Shown: positions 38,203-46,714 of the stretch, piece after piece
Layout of the letters: each line of letters opens with the position of its first letter
Numbering within the stretch: position 1 is the first letter of the stretch
DNA from: Rhodococcus wratislaviensis
Lineage (GTDB): Bacteria; Actinomycetota; Actinomycetes; Mycobacteriales; Mycobacteriaceae
DNA length: 64,000 nucleotides
Reading direction: 5' to 3'
NCBI RefSeq assembly: GCF_900455735.1
Contig: NZ_UAUI01000011.1
Span: 806,001 to 870,000 of the forward strand
Made by a program: the position numbers and the translations under genes
The notes under the pieces: generated by a model
Database searches by the model: none
What the model was told of the DNA's origin: nothing
What the model saw: the letters and a program-made list of their open reading frames with translations, nothing else

Positions 38203-38397
38203 GGATCCCACTGTGAACCCGCCCACCCAACATGTCAATACAAGTTGGTGGAATTTACCGCAGGTATATATAAGTTTCCTTCCGTTAACCGTCCGTTGCG
38301 CGTCCCGGCAGGCGCGTCGAGTGGTCGCTCTTCACTCAGGCGATCGTGATCAACGCAGCGCACGTCGCCCTGTAGCCGAGTACTCCGCGGCCGACCC
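38203..38397. promoter_or_regulatory. AT-rich promoter region of the FAD/HAD operon
   Basis: 195 nt. The 60 nt at 38229-38288 are clearly AT-rich for this genome, with ATACAAG, TATATATA and TTAACC. It should hold the promoter and operator of the minus-strand operon; no exact operator could be defined. Confidence 0.45.
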
Positions 38398-39495
38398 TCA
38401 GTTGGGAATGGGGATGACGATGGGTGGCAGCCCCGGTATCTGCACCTGAATCTGCTGTGGCGGTGCGGGCGCCGGCGCGGGCGGAGGCGGGTAGTTCACC
38501 TGCGGCTCGGGTGCGGGCGGTGGTGGAGGCGGCGGTGGGGGTGGCGGCGGAGGGGGTGGTGGCGGGGCGGCCGCCGGTGCCGGTTCGGGAGCCGGCGCGG
38601 GACGGGGAGCGGCTTGCTGCACCACGGCGGGCGGCGAATCCACCACCGGCGCCTGGGCTTCCACGGGTGCCACCGGATTCGGGCGCTCCGCCGGCTGCTG
38701 CGGGCCGGAACCGATCGGCACCGGCGACAGTCCACCGGTCATCAGATCCACCACGGTCACTTCGGTCATCGCCAGGTTGGACGGCTGCACGACGTACAAC
38801 TTGTCCTGCTGGAAGCCCGGCCACGGATCGCCCTGCACTTCCGCGTCCTGGTTCACCACCGGGGACAGCAACGGGCTTCCGCGCACGCATCGGACGCGGG
38901 GAACGCCGTGGTCGTCGATCAGCACGATGGTCCCCGCCTCGAGGACCGACTGGAATGCGGTCACCTGACCGTCGTCGAAGCCGTGATTGGTGACGCGGGT
39001 ATCTGCCCGGAGCAGCACCGGCGTCAGGGTGCGGACGTAATTCCGCACGTCGTCGACCTGGAACACACTCGACCAGGCCTGCAGCCTCGCCGGATCCATC
39101 TCGAGGTCGTCGACGAGACGCTGGCGGTCGCAGAGCACCCGATCGGGGCTTCCGCCGTAGAGACCGGCACGGTCGCCGATCACCCGGATCCCGGCAGCGC
39201 GGGGCTCGCTCGGGAGGTCGGTGCCGGGCGGACCGAACGGAACCGTCGTCGGCGTCTGCGGCGGAAGCAGCACTTCCGTCCACGGAAGCTGCCCGTTGTC
39301 GGTGGCCCGGTCCAGGTCGACCGGATCGGGGTGGCCCCCGGAACCCGAGGAACACGCCACGAGCACCGCGGTGGTCAGGGCGCCTGCGACCGCCAGCCAG
39401 CTACGCGGTGCGCGCCCGGGGCGCGTACCGGCTCGAACGACTGCTCTGCGTCGGGCACGCCGTGCGGCCTGCCCGGCGACGTCGGTGGCCACCAC
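38398..39495 (-). CDS. DUF6777-type lipoprotein with long proline tail
   Basis: About 365 residues. A very basic N-terminus, a hydrophobic segment and lipobox 'LVACSS' (C48) mark an exported lipoprotein. Residues 95-215 carry the DUF6777-like pattern 'YGGSPDRVLCDRQRLVDDLE', 'VDDVRNYVRTLTPVLLRADTRVTNHGFDDGQV' (in part) and 'GVPRVRCVRGSPL', which in streptomycetes is attached to serine/threonine kinases. The C-terminal 110 residues are proline/alanine-rich with a run of 17 prolines. Function unknown; it may sit in the cell wall. Confidence 0.78.
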   Translation of the reverse strand: MVATDVAGQAARRARRRAVVRAGTRPGRAPRSWLAVAGALTTAVLVACSSGSGGHPDPVDLDRATDNGQLPWTEVLLPPQTPTTVPFGPPGTDLPSEPRAAGIRVIGDRAGLYGGSPDRVLCDRQRLVDDLEMDPARLQAWSSVFQVDDVRNYVRTLTPVLLRADTRVTNHGFDDGQVTAFQSVLEAGTIVLIDDHGVPRVRCVRGSPLLSPVVNQDAEVQGDPWPGFQQDKLYVVQPSNLAMTEVTVVDLMTGGLSPVPIGSGPQQPAERPNPVAPVEAQAPVVDSPPAVVQQAAPRPAPAPEPAPAAAPPPPPPPPPPPPPPPPPAPEPQVNYPPPPAPAPAPPQQIQVQIPGLPPIVIPIPN

Positions 39496-39563
39496 GCCAT
39501 GGTAAGCACAGTCGCTGATCAGCCGGGCCGAATTGCGGTGTGGTTGCCGGGCCCGGCAGTCGG

Positions 39564-39938
39564 TCAGCTCGTGATCATGTCTTCCTGCGACCAGAAGGCC
39601 CGCATGGACGTGATCTTGCCGTCGTCGTCGAACGTCATGACGTCGATCGGCGCGATCTCGAGCTTCTGCTCACCCAGGTCGGTGACGAGGGAGAAGTGGA
39701 ACGCAGCCGAGTTGCCGGCGATCTTCAGCGTCAGGAGCTCGCCGGTCTGCTTCAGCGGTTCGATCACCCCGTAGAACTCCCGCAGCGATTCCACCGTGCT
39801 CCGCGGCTCGGTACCCACCGGATCCTCGACGGTGGCGCCCTCGGCGTACAGCGCGACCACGTCGTCGGCGGTCCCGGTGGCCACCGCCTCGATGTACCTC
39901 TCGACGGTCTTGCGGATGTCTTCTGCGGACGGTGCCAT
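39564..39938 (-). CDS. ksi: Steroid delta-isomerase (ketosteroid isomerase)
   Basis: About 124 residues of the NTF2/SnoaL-like fold. Y15, D39 and D99 fall where Comamonas ketosteroid isomerase has its catalytic Tyr, Asp and Asp, and the stretches 'ATVEDPVGTEPRS' and 'APIDVMTF' are close to that enzyme. It moves the C5-C6 double bond of 3-keto-5-ene steroids into conjugation. AGGAG is 7 nt before ATG 39938. A KstR-like site 22 nt upstream supports a place in sterol degradation, although no other sterol genes are nearby. Confidence 0.86.
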   Translation of the reverse strand: MAPSAEDIRKTVERYIEAVATGTADDVVALYAEGATVEDPVGTEPRSTVESLREFYGVIEPLKQTGELLTLKIAGNSAAFHFSLVTDLGEQKLEIAPIDVMTFDDDGKITSMRAFWSQEDMITS

Positions 39939-39959
39939 GATGCGAACTCCTCAGTCGAA

Positions 39960-39973
39960 TAGAACGTGTTCTA
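39960..39973. promoter_or_regulatory. KstR-like palindrome before ketosteroid isomerase
   Basis: TAGAACGTGTTCTA fits TNNAACNNGTTNNA at every defined position, 22 nt before the ATG. It is a candidate site for the cholesterol-catabolism repressor KstR. Confidence 0.6.
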
Positions 39974-40099
39974 GTGGTGAGAGTAACGCAGCAGCTGCCC
40001 GGTGGGGAGCCCCTTCTCCCAGGCAGCGGGACATGTCCGCACAGGGGTCCGCCCCCGCCGACCTCGCGGAAGTCGGCAGGGGCGGACGGGAACGATTAC

Positions 40100-41509
40100 T
40101 CAGGTTCGCGGCGCGGACGCCTCCTCCAACTTCTCCAGCCGCGGAGCGCTCGTCCCCATCGCCGGCGCAGCGGTCACGGAGGACACCTCCTCCAGCGACT
40201 TGCCCTTCGTCTCCGGAGACATGAAGAAGCAGATCACGAACGCGACCGCCGTCAGCACGGCGCCGAAGAGCATCGTGGTGCCCGTGCCCAGCGCCGAGAT
40301 ACTCAGCGGCAGCAAGTACGTGCCCGTCGCGGCGCCGAACCGGCTCACCGCGGTGGCGATTCCCACCGCAGTCGCCCTGAACTCGGTGGGAAAGAGTTCG
40401 TTGGGGTAGATCCACACCAGGATGCTCGGACCGCCGGAGATGAACGCGTACGCGCAGAAGGCGGCGACGATGAACCAGAGAGGTCCGTCCGCCCACAACC
40501 ACAGCCCTGCCAGCGGAATCACCATCAGTGCCAGGGGTACCACTGCGATCGGCCGCCGGCCCCACTTCTCGACCAGGAACAGCGCCGGGATGGATCCGGC
40601 GACGATGAGCCCGATGATGACGGTTTCGACGATGAGCCCCGCGGAACCGTCGCCGGAGATCGAGAAGCCCGACAGGATCGTGGGCAGGAAGGTCAGCAAC
40701 GCGTAGAGCGGGGTGACGACCGCCAGATACAAAGCGCTGCACATGATCAGCCGGGCAAGGTACTGGCCCCGGAAGTAGATCCGGATGTCGGCCTTCGGCT
40801 TGTCCGCCGTGTCCTCGACCGTCACCTTGCTCAGGTCGAGTTTCTCCCCGTAGATCTTCTCGACCACGGCCTCCGCGTCGGCCACCCGGCCGTTCTTCAG
40901 GAGCCAGCGCGGCGACTCCGGGATTCCGCGGCGCACCAGGATCACGATCAGACCCAGGACCGCACTGGACGCAAGCAGCAGGCGCCAGTGGTCGTTGCCG
41001 CCGGAGATGCCGACGACGAGCGCACCCACCACGTACGCGGCAACCGCGCCCGCCGACCACGCGACGGCCGACATCCCGACCATGGCGCCGCGCTTCTTGG
41101 TGGGGGTGAACTCGGTGAGCAGCGAGGTGGCGATGGGGTAGTCCGCACCGATGGCCGCACCGATGACGAAGCGCAGGACGATGAGCTGCCACGGCAATTG
41201 CACGAACACCGACAAAACGCACGCGACGACCAGCACCACCAGGTCCAGGGCGTACATCTTCTCCCGGCCTATCCGGTCGGTCAGGAAGCCGAACACGGTG
41301 GCTCCGAAGAAGATACCGATCAGCGAGGCGGCGCCGATCAATCCTGCCTCGGCTGTCGTCGGGTGAAGCTGCTCGGTCACCCCGAGCAGGGCCACACCGA
41401 TGATGCTCATGACGTACCCGTCCAGGAATGGTCCGCCACAGCACGCGATCAGGAGCTTGGTGTGGAACCCGCGTTTGGCGGGTCTGTCCATCACGTCGAA
41501 GGAACTCAT
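40100..41509 (-). CDS. MFS transporter, sugar-porter/MHS type
   Basis: About 469 residues, twelve membrane segments. 'GFLTDRIGREKMYALD' (motif A), 'GIPESPRWLLKNGRVADAE' before a central loop and 'EKWGRRPIAVV' are sugar-porter-like signatures, but members also carry aromatic or organic acids. It is the last gene of the minus-strand catabolic group running down from 46439, 74 nt after the crotonase, so it may import that pathway's substrate. Confidence 0.85.
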   Translation of the reverse strand: MSSFDVMDRPAKRGFHTKLLIACCGGPFLDGYVMSIIGVALLGVTEQLHPTTAEAGLIGAASLIGIFFGATVFGFLTDRIGREKMYALDLVVLVVACVLSVFVQLPWQLIVLRFVIGAAIGADYPIATSLLTEFTPTKKRGAMVGMSAVAWSAGAVAAYVVGALVVGISGGNDHWRLLLASSAVLGLIVILVRRGIPESPRWLLKNGRVADAEAVVEKIYGEKLDLSKVTVEDTADKPKADIRIYFRGQYLARLIMCSALYLAVVTPLYALLTFLPTILSGFSISGDGSAGLIVETVIIGLIVAGSIPALFLVEKWGRRPIAVVPLALMVIPLAGLWLWADGPLWFIVAAFCAYAFISGGPSILVWIYPNELFPTEFRATAVGIATAVSRFGAATGTYLLPLSISALGTGTTMLFGAVLTAVAFVICFFMSPETKGKSLEEVSSVTAAPAMGTSAPRLEKLEEASAPRT

Positions 41510-41583
41510 GTCGTCTCCACTACGTCGATTGGTGCCGTCACCCTGGGGGTGGCGGTCGAGTCGGCCGCACTCGGCCGGTACCG

Positions 41584-42312
41584 CTAAGGGGTTGTCTTGT
41601 TCAGCGCCGAGTAGGCGAGCTGCTCGAGCAGCAGCGAGGCATGATGCGGGGAGTCGGCACTGACGTCCAGCACCTGCTTGGTGATGCTCAGCGCCAGAGG
41701 CGAATACGCCGCGAGTTCGTGCGCGATGCTCAGAGCCTGCTTCACGTGCTCCGCGGGAGGGGCGATCTCGCTGACGACGCCCCAGCGTTCGGCGTCCGTG
41801 TGGTCGAAGCGCCGTCCGCGCAGGACGAGGTCGCGGGCACGGCCTGCCCCGACGATCCGGGTGATGCGGGTGACCCCACCGGAGCTGGGGAGGATCCCGA
41901 TTCCGATCTCCGGGAAACCGAACACCGCGGCCGGGTCGGCGACGCGGATGTCGGTGGCGAGCGCCAGTTCGAGCCCGCCGCCGAGGCAGTAGCCGGTGAT
42001 CGCGGCGACGGTGGGTTGCGGGAGTGCCGCGAGCGCCTCGTACACCGAACCGGAGGTCCGGTAGTACTCGGCGATCGCCTCCGGGGTCATCTCCCGCAGT
42101 TCGGTGACGTCCGCGCCGGCCGAGAACACCGAGTCGCCCCCGGTGAGGACCACCGCACGACTGGATTTCACCTCGGGGGAACCCAGTGCGCCGAGCAGTT
42201 CGGCTTCCATGTGCGTGGACAGCGCGTTCCGCTTCTGTTCCCGCCTCAGGGTGACGACTGCGACGTCGCCGTCGCGGCGCACATCGACGGTCCCGGCGTT
42301 CTCGGTCGGCAT
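41584..42312 (-). CDS. Enoyl-CoA hydratase/isomerase family protein
   Basis: About 242 residues. Crotonase features: 'GGDSVFSAGADVTEL', 'GYCLGGGLELALATDIR' and 'FGFPEIGIGILPSSGG' with the first catalytic Glu. The second Glu position reads 'ARDLVLRG', an Asp, so the enzyme may be a hydratase variant or an isomerase. ATG 42312 chosen because the frame upstream overlaps the acyl-CoA dehydrogenase gene. The spacing to that gene is 4 nt, indicating one operon. Confidence 0.87.
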   Translation of the reverse strand: MPTENAGTVDVRRDGDVAVVTLRREQKRNALSTHMEAELLGALGSPEVKSSRAVVLTGGDSVFSAGADVTELREMTPEAIAEYYRTSGSVYEALAALPQPTVAAITGYCLGGGLELALATDIRVADPAAVFGFPEIGIGILPSSGGVTRITRIVGAGRARDLVLRGRRFDHTDAERWGVVSEIAPPAEHVKQALSIAHELAAYSPLALSITKQVLDVSADSPHHASLLLEQLAYSALNKTTP

Positions 42313-42316
42313 CGTG

Positions 42317-43516
42317 CTACTTCTCCCCGGCCGCGTAGCGGAAGGACAGCAGGTTGTCCAGACCCCGCTTGTTGGCCTCGTTCGCGATGACCAGGCGCTG
42401 AATCTCCGACGTGCCCTCCCAGATGCGGTCGACGCGCAGTTCGCGCCACAGCCGCTCGACGGGGTAGTCGCGGATGTAGCCGCGCCCACCGAAGATCTGG
42501 ACGGCCCGGTCGGCCACCCTGTTCGACGCCTCGGAGGCGGCCAGTTTCACCGTCGCGGCCTTGGCGTGCAGCGTCTTTCGCAGCTCTGCGTCATTGGGGT
42601 CGGCCTGGTCGAATTCCCACGCCACCTGGTGGGTGAGCGCCCGGTTGGTGGTGATGTCCACGACGGAGTCGGCGATCATGCCCTGGATCAGCTGACGGTT
42701 GATCAGCGGCTCGCCGCCCTGCACCCGCTCCCGCGCCCAGTCGACGGCCAGGGTCAGCGCCCGCTCGGCGGCACCGATCGTGCGCGCGCCGATCATCAGC
42801 CGCTCCTCCGTGAACCAGTCGCGGGTGAGGTCGTGGCCCTGCCCGATGCCACCGAGCACGGCGTCCGCTCCGACGCGCACGTTCTCGAACGTGAACTCGG
42901 GGTGCTCGTAGACGAACGTGTGCGTGTAGCGGGGAATGTGCTTGATCTTCACACCCGGGGTGTCGACGTCGATCAGGAAGATCGTCGCGGCGTGCTCGGG
43001 TTCGACGTTGGCCAGCACGATGAGGTAGTCGGCGACGTCACCGACCGTGACGAACCACTTCTCGCCGTTGATGATGTACCCGCCGTTGCCGTCGGGGGTC
43101 GCGGTGGTGCTCGCCGCAGAGAAGTCCGAGCCCGCGTTGGCCTCGGAGATCGCGACGGCGTCGCGGCGGTCGCCGCGGGCACCGGGAATCAGGTAGCGCT
43201 CCCGCTGTTCGGGGGTCGCGTGGGTCAGCGGGTTCGCCGGCCGCCACACCGTGTCCCACAGCGCATTGGTGAGCTTACCGAGTTCATCCTGCACGACGGC
43301 CTGCTCGAGCACCGTCAGTCCGGCACCGCCGTATTCGACGGGGGTGTTGATCGCCTGCAGTCCCGATGCCAGGACGGCCGCCTTGATCGTGGCGTGGGAT
43401 TCGTCGGAAATTCCGTTGTTTCTTTCGCACTCGTCCTCGAACTGCATGATCGTGTCGGTCAGGGCGCGTGCGCGCTCCTTGAGGTCGGCGAGGCGGGGGC
43501 TGTATGCGAATTCCAT
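42317..43516 (-). CDS. Acyl-CoA dehydrogenase
   Basis: About 399 residues. 'AISEANAGSDFSAASTTA', 'GGRGYIRDYPVERLWRELRV' and 'IWEGTSEIQRLV' are present; the EGT glutamate is the usual catalytic base. It would desaturate the acyl-CoA made by the synthetase encoded next upstream. Third gene of the operon from 46439, with a 20-nt gap from the synthetase stop at 43537. Confidence 0.92.
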   Translation of the reverse strand: MEFAYSPRLADLKERARALTDTIMQFEDECERNNGISDESHATIKAAVLASGLQAINTPVEYGGAGLTVLEQAVVQDELGKLTNALWDTVWRPANPLTHATPEQRERYLIPGARGDRRDAVAISEANAGSDFSAASTTATPDGNGGYIINGEKWFVTVGDVADYLIVLANVEPEHAATIFLIDVDTPGVKIKHIPRYTHTFVYEHPEFTFENVRVGADAVLGGIGQGHDLTRDWFTEERLMIGARTIGAAERALTLAVDWARERVQGGEPLINRQLIQGMIADSVVDITTNRALTHQVAWEFDQADPNDAELRKTLHAKAATVKLAASEASNRVADRAVQIFGGRGYIRDYPVERLWRELRVDRIWEGTSEIQRLVIANEANKRGLDNLLSFRYAAGEK

Positions 43517-43536
43517 GATGAAAGAACTTCCTTGTG

Positions 43537-45609
43537 TCAGTTGATGTTCGATGTGTTGAGGACGATGCGTGCGTCGAGTCCGAGGGCCTGCTTCGGAGTG
43601 ACGAACAGTGGGTTGATCTCGAGTTCCGCGATCTCGGGGTGCGCGGTGGCCACGGCCGTGACGGCGGCGATCGCGTCCGCGGCCGCGTCGAGGTTGATCG
43701 GCGGCCTGCCGCGAACCCCTCGGAGCAGAGCGGACGCCCGCAGATTGTCGAGCAGGCCGCGTGCGGTCTCCGCATCGACGGGCGCCAGCGCGAAGGCGAC
43801 ATCGGCGAGGACCTCGGTGAAGATGCCGCCGAGACCCACCATCGCGACGGGACCGAATCGCGGGTCGGTCTGGACTCCCACGATGAGTTCGACCCCCTCG
43901 CTCAGGTCCGCCATGCCCTCCACGCAGTAGGCGGGCGCGGCGAGCGAGCCGTCCATCCGCGTGAACGCGTCGGCGAGTTGCTGCGCGGTGTCCAAGCCGA
44001 GGGCCACGCCGCCGGAGTCGGACTTGTGCAGCAGCCCCATCGCCTTCAGGACCACGGGGTACCCGACGGTGTCGGCCGCCGCCACCGCCTCGGCGCAGGT
44101 CTGCACCAGTCGCGCTTCGGGGAATTCGACTCCCGCACTGCGGAAGAGTTCCCGGGATTCCCAGTACGCGTCGCTGCCGACCGGCTCGGCCGGTCCGGTC
44201 TCCGGGCCTGCATGACGCTGCGGTGCAGTGGTTTCGGCGATGACTCCGAGCGCACCGGCGGCGTCCTCCACCGCCCGGAAGACCGGGACTCCGCTGTCGG
44301 CCAGGACCCGGGCTGCTGCACTGTCGGGATGCATCGTGTGCACGACGACCGGCTTGCCGTAGGTGCGCGCCGTCTCCGCCATCGCACGGGCGGTGTCGAT
44401 CTCCGCTCGCGCGAGGTTCTCGCCGTAACTTCCGTAGCCGCCGAAGTATCCGGTGAGCAGGACGGAGTCGATGGCCGGACTCTGCAGGATCGTGTCGAGG
44501 ACGGAGACGAACGAGGTGATGTCCTGTTCCCCGGCGCCGGCCAGGTCGACCGGGTTGGTCACTCCGGCGGACGGCGGCAACAGGGCGCGCAGCGCGCTGC
44601 TGATGTCGGCGGTGAACTCCGGCACCGCGAGTCCGGCTGCCTCGACGACGTCGGACGCGACGCCTGCGTGCCCACCGCCGTCCGCGATGACGCCGACCCG
44701 GCGCACCTCCGCCGGTCCGTACCCGAGGAGTGTGGCCGCGACGTCCGCGAGTTGCCGTGGACTCGACACCCGGTACACCCCGGCGGCACGGCAGGCCGCG
44801 TCGATGACCGCGCTGTCGGACGTCAGTGATCCCGTGTGCGACTGCGCCCCGCGGATGGATGCCTCGCTGCCACCGACCGTCAGCAGCAGAACCGGCTTCC
44901 CGGCCCGGGACGCCTGGGCGGCGGCCTCGACGAACGCCCGCCCGTCACCGAAGTCCTCGCAGTACACGGCGATGAGATCGGTGTCGTCGTGCTCGACGCA
45001 GGAGCGGATGAGGTCGGCGGCGCCGAGGTCGGCCTGGTTCCCGAGCGAGGCGAACCGGGAGAACCCGTGCCCGCGGGCCTCGAGGAACTGGCTGAGTTCG
45101 AGTGCCATGTTGCCGCTCTGGGAGAGCAGCGCGACCCGGCCGGCGGGAAGCGGGTTCGAGGCCAGCGTCAGCCCGGTGCTCGAATCCAGCACACCCAGGC
45201 AGTTCGGCCCGAGGAGGACGGCTCCGGCTGCCCGCACCCGCTCCACGACCCTATCCTGCACAGCCTTTCCGGCAGCGCCGAGTTCGGCGAAACCGGCGGT
45301 GACGCCGACGATCGCGGTGGCGCCTGCGGCGAGGGCGTCGTCCACGGCCTCCTCGAAACCCTGTGCCGGAACGGTGATGACGACGAGGTCGACTCGTTCG
45401 TCGAGTTCCGACAGGCTCCGGAGCGCGGGGTGTCCCAGGATGCGCTCACCGCGCCGGTTGACGAGGTGGACCGACCGGTGGCCCTTCATGCGGAGGGCCT
45501 GGACGCTGATCCAGTTGCCGTATTTCGTCTCGTCGTTGCTGGCACCGAGGACGGCGACCGACCGGGGATCGAACAGTGCCGTGAGGTCGCGGTCGGTGGT
45601 CGCGTTCAT
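43537..45609 (-). CDS. Acyl-CoA synthetase (ADP-forming)
   Basis: About 690 residues fusing both subunit types of the NDP-forming family: a CoA-binding N-terminus ('LFDPRSVAVLGASNDETKYG'), a ligase-CoA part with 'LLSQSGNMALELSQFLE' and a candidate phospho-histidine in 'ADGGGHAGVASD', then an ATP-grasp C-terminus ('GYPVVLKAMGLLHKSDSGGV'). It activates a carboxylic acid with ATP to acyl-CoA, ADP and phosphate. ATG 45609 overlaps the SDR stop (ATGA). It is the acid-activating step of this operon, in place of the CoA-transferase in the 7555 operon. Confidence 0.9.
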   Translation of the reverse strand: MNATTDRDLTALFDPRSVAVLGASNDETKYGNWISVQALRMKGHRSVHLVNRRGERILGHPALRSLSELDERVDLVVITVPAQGFEEAVDDALAAGATAIVGVTAGFAELGAAGKAVQDRVVERVRAAGAVLLGPNCLGVLDSSTGLTLASNPLPAGRVALLSQSGNMALELSQFLEARGHGFSRFASLGNQADLGAADLIRSCVEHDDTDLIAVYCEDFGDGRAFVEAAAQASRAGKPVLLLTVGGSEASIRGAQSHTGSLTSDSAVIDAACRAAGVYRVSSPRQLADVAATLLGYGPAEVRRVGVIADGGGHAGVASDVVEAAGLAVPEFTADISSALRALLPPSAGVTNPVDLAGAGEQDITSFVSVLDTILQSPAIDSVLLTGYFGGYGSYGENLARAEIDTARAMAETARTYGKPVVVHTMHPDSAAARVLADSGVPVFRAVEDAAGALGVIAETTAPQRHAGPETGPAEPVGSDAYWESRELFRSAGVEFPEARLVQTCAEAVAAADTVGYPVVLKAMGLLHKSDSGGVALGLDTAQQLADAFTRMDGSLAAPAYCVEGMADLSEGVELIVGVQTDPRFGPVAMVGLGGIFTEVLADVAFALAPVDAETARGLLDNLRASALLRGVRGRPPINLDAAADAIAAVTAVATAHPEIAELEINPLFVTPKQALGLDARIVLNTSNIN

Positions 45610-46439
45610 CGCTTCTCCTCGACCTTCGGAGCGGGGTGACCCGTGCCCCAGGCGTCGGCGCCGCCGTCGATCACCAGCGTGGTCCCGGTGACGTAACTGC
45701 CTGCGGGCGAGGCGAGGAACGTGACGACCCCGGAAACGTCCTCGGCCGTACCCAGACGTCCGAGCGGCACCGCGGACGTCCATTGTGCGCGGGCCTCTTC
45801 GGTGTAATTGCCCTCCATGCCCTCCGTCGCGATGGTGCCGGGGGCGATGCAGATCGACCGGATCCCGTACCGGCTCCACTCCAGCGACAGTCCGGATGCG
45901 AGGTTCTCGAGGGCGGCTCGGGCCGAGGTGGCGTGGACCATCGACGCGATTCCGCGACGCGGGGAGAACGCCATGAAGAAGATGCATCCCGACCGCTGCG
46001 GAATCATCGCGCGAACGGCGACCTCCCGGGTGACCGCCCACGTGGCGTCGACGGCGAGGCGGTGAACGGCGCGCCATCCCTTGCTCGTGATGTCCTCGGC
46101 CGGCGCCGCGAACTGACCGCCGGCGTTGTTGACCAGGATGTCGATCCGGCCGAACGTGTCGAGGGCGCGGTCGACCAGATCAGTCACCTGTTGTTCTTCG
46201 CGAATGTCCGCGGGCACTACGAGCGCCCGGGCGCCCAGCGCCTCGATCTCGGCGGCGGTCTTCTCGAGGGGCTCGGACCGCCGGCCGCTGATGACGACGT
46301 CGGCTCCACACCTCGCCATGTCCAGGGCAATCGCGCGTCCGATCCCGGTGCCTCCACCGGTGACCAGTGCCACCCGCCCGCGATGGACGTCGGGACGCAA
46401 CACCTGCCCGGCGCCTCCACCTGGGTTCTCACATTCCAT
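45606..46439 (-). CDS. SDR-family protein, 2,4-dienoyl-CoA-reductase-like
   Basis: About 277 residues. The cofactor site 'LVTGGGTGIGRAIA' and 'NNAGGQFAAPAEDI' are normal and S159 is present. The usual Tyr-x3-Lys is not: the region reads 'VHATSARAALEN', A170/R174 at those positions. Peroxisomal 2,4-dienoyl-CoA reductases also lack the Tyr ('HAGSAK'), so the best guess is a dienoyl-CoA reductase-like or related enzyme. First gene of the operon, under control of the divergent TetR sites. Confidence 0.82.
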   Translation of the reverse strand: MECENPGGGAGQVLRPDVHRGRVALVTGGGTGIGRAIALDMARCGADVVISGRRSEPLEKTAAEIEALGARALVVPADIREEQQVTDLVDRALDTFGRIDILVNNAGGQFAAPAEDITSKGWRAVHRLAVDATWAVTREVAVRAMIPQRSGCIFFMAFSPRRGIASMVHATSARAALENLASGLSLEWSRYGIRSICIAPGTIATEGMEGNYTEEARAQWTSAVPLGRLGTAEDVSGVVTFLASPAGSYVTGTTLVIDGGADAWGTGHPAPKVEEKR

Positions 46440-46484
46440 CGAGCGTTCGCCTCTCGTCGCTATCGTTCCGACCGCCAGGGTCTG

Positions 46485-46498
46485 ACTGATGCATCAGT
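46485..46498. promoter_or_regulatory. TetR operator-like palindrome, site 1
   Basis: ACTGATGCATCAGT is a perfect palindrome, 46 nt before the SDR start. Its 20-nt context (46480-46499) recurs at 46645 with one mismatch. Confidence 0.65.
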
Positions 46499-46649
46499 TA
46501 TACCGTGACGCAGCCCACAGATGTCAAGGGTTTCCCGGAAACTGACTCGGCGTCCGAATGTTCGACGTGTGCGCAATAGCGCTGTGAACTGCGATTATTT
46601 GCGCGATTGCGGGACGTCGATCATTTCGAGGTGGGTCGTTCGCCGTCTG

Positions 46650-46663
46650 ACTGATGCGTCAGT
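46650..46663. promoter_or_regulatory. TetR operator-like palindrome, site 2
   Basis: ACTGATGCGTCAGT, one base different from site 1 and inside the same GTCTGACTGATGCRTCAGTT context, 51 nt before the TetR start. Confidence 0.65.
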
Positions 46664-46677
46664 TTGAAGCGTATGAT

Positions 46678-46694
46678 TTGATGGATCAGTCAGA
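46678..46694. promoter_or_regulatory. TetR operator-like site 3 (imperfect)
   Basis: TTGATGGATCAGTCAGA matches the reverse of sites 1 and 2 with a few changes. It lies 20 nt before the TetR start, where binding would block initiation. Confidence 0.5.
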
Positions 46695-46714
46695 TGACTA
46701 TCGAAGGAGGGACC

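Noticed and set aside
38424..38993. Plus-strand frame opposite the proline-rich lipoprotein
   Set aside because: It is the complement of the Pro/Ala repeats with no motif; the minus-strand lipoprotein has signal peptide and domain.
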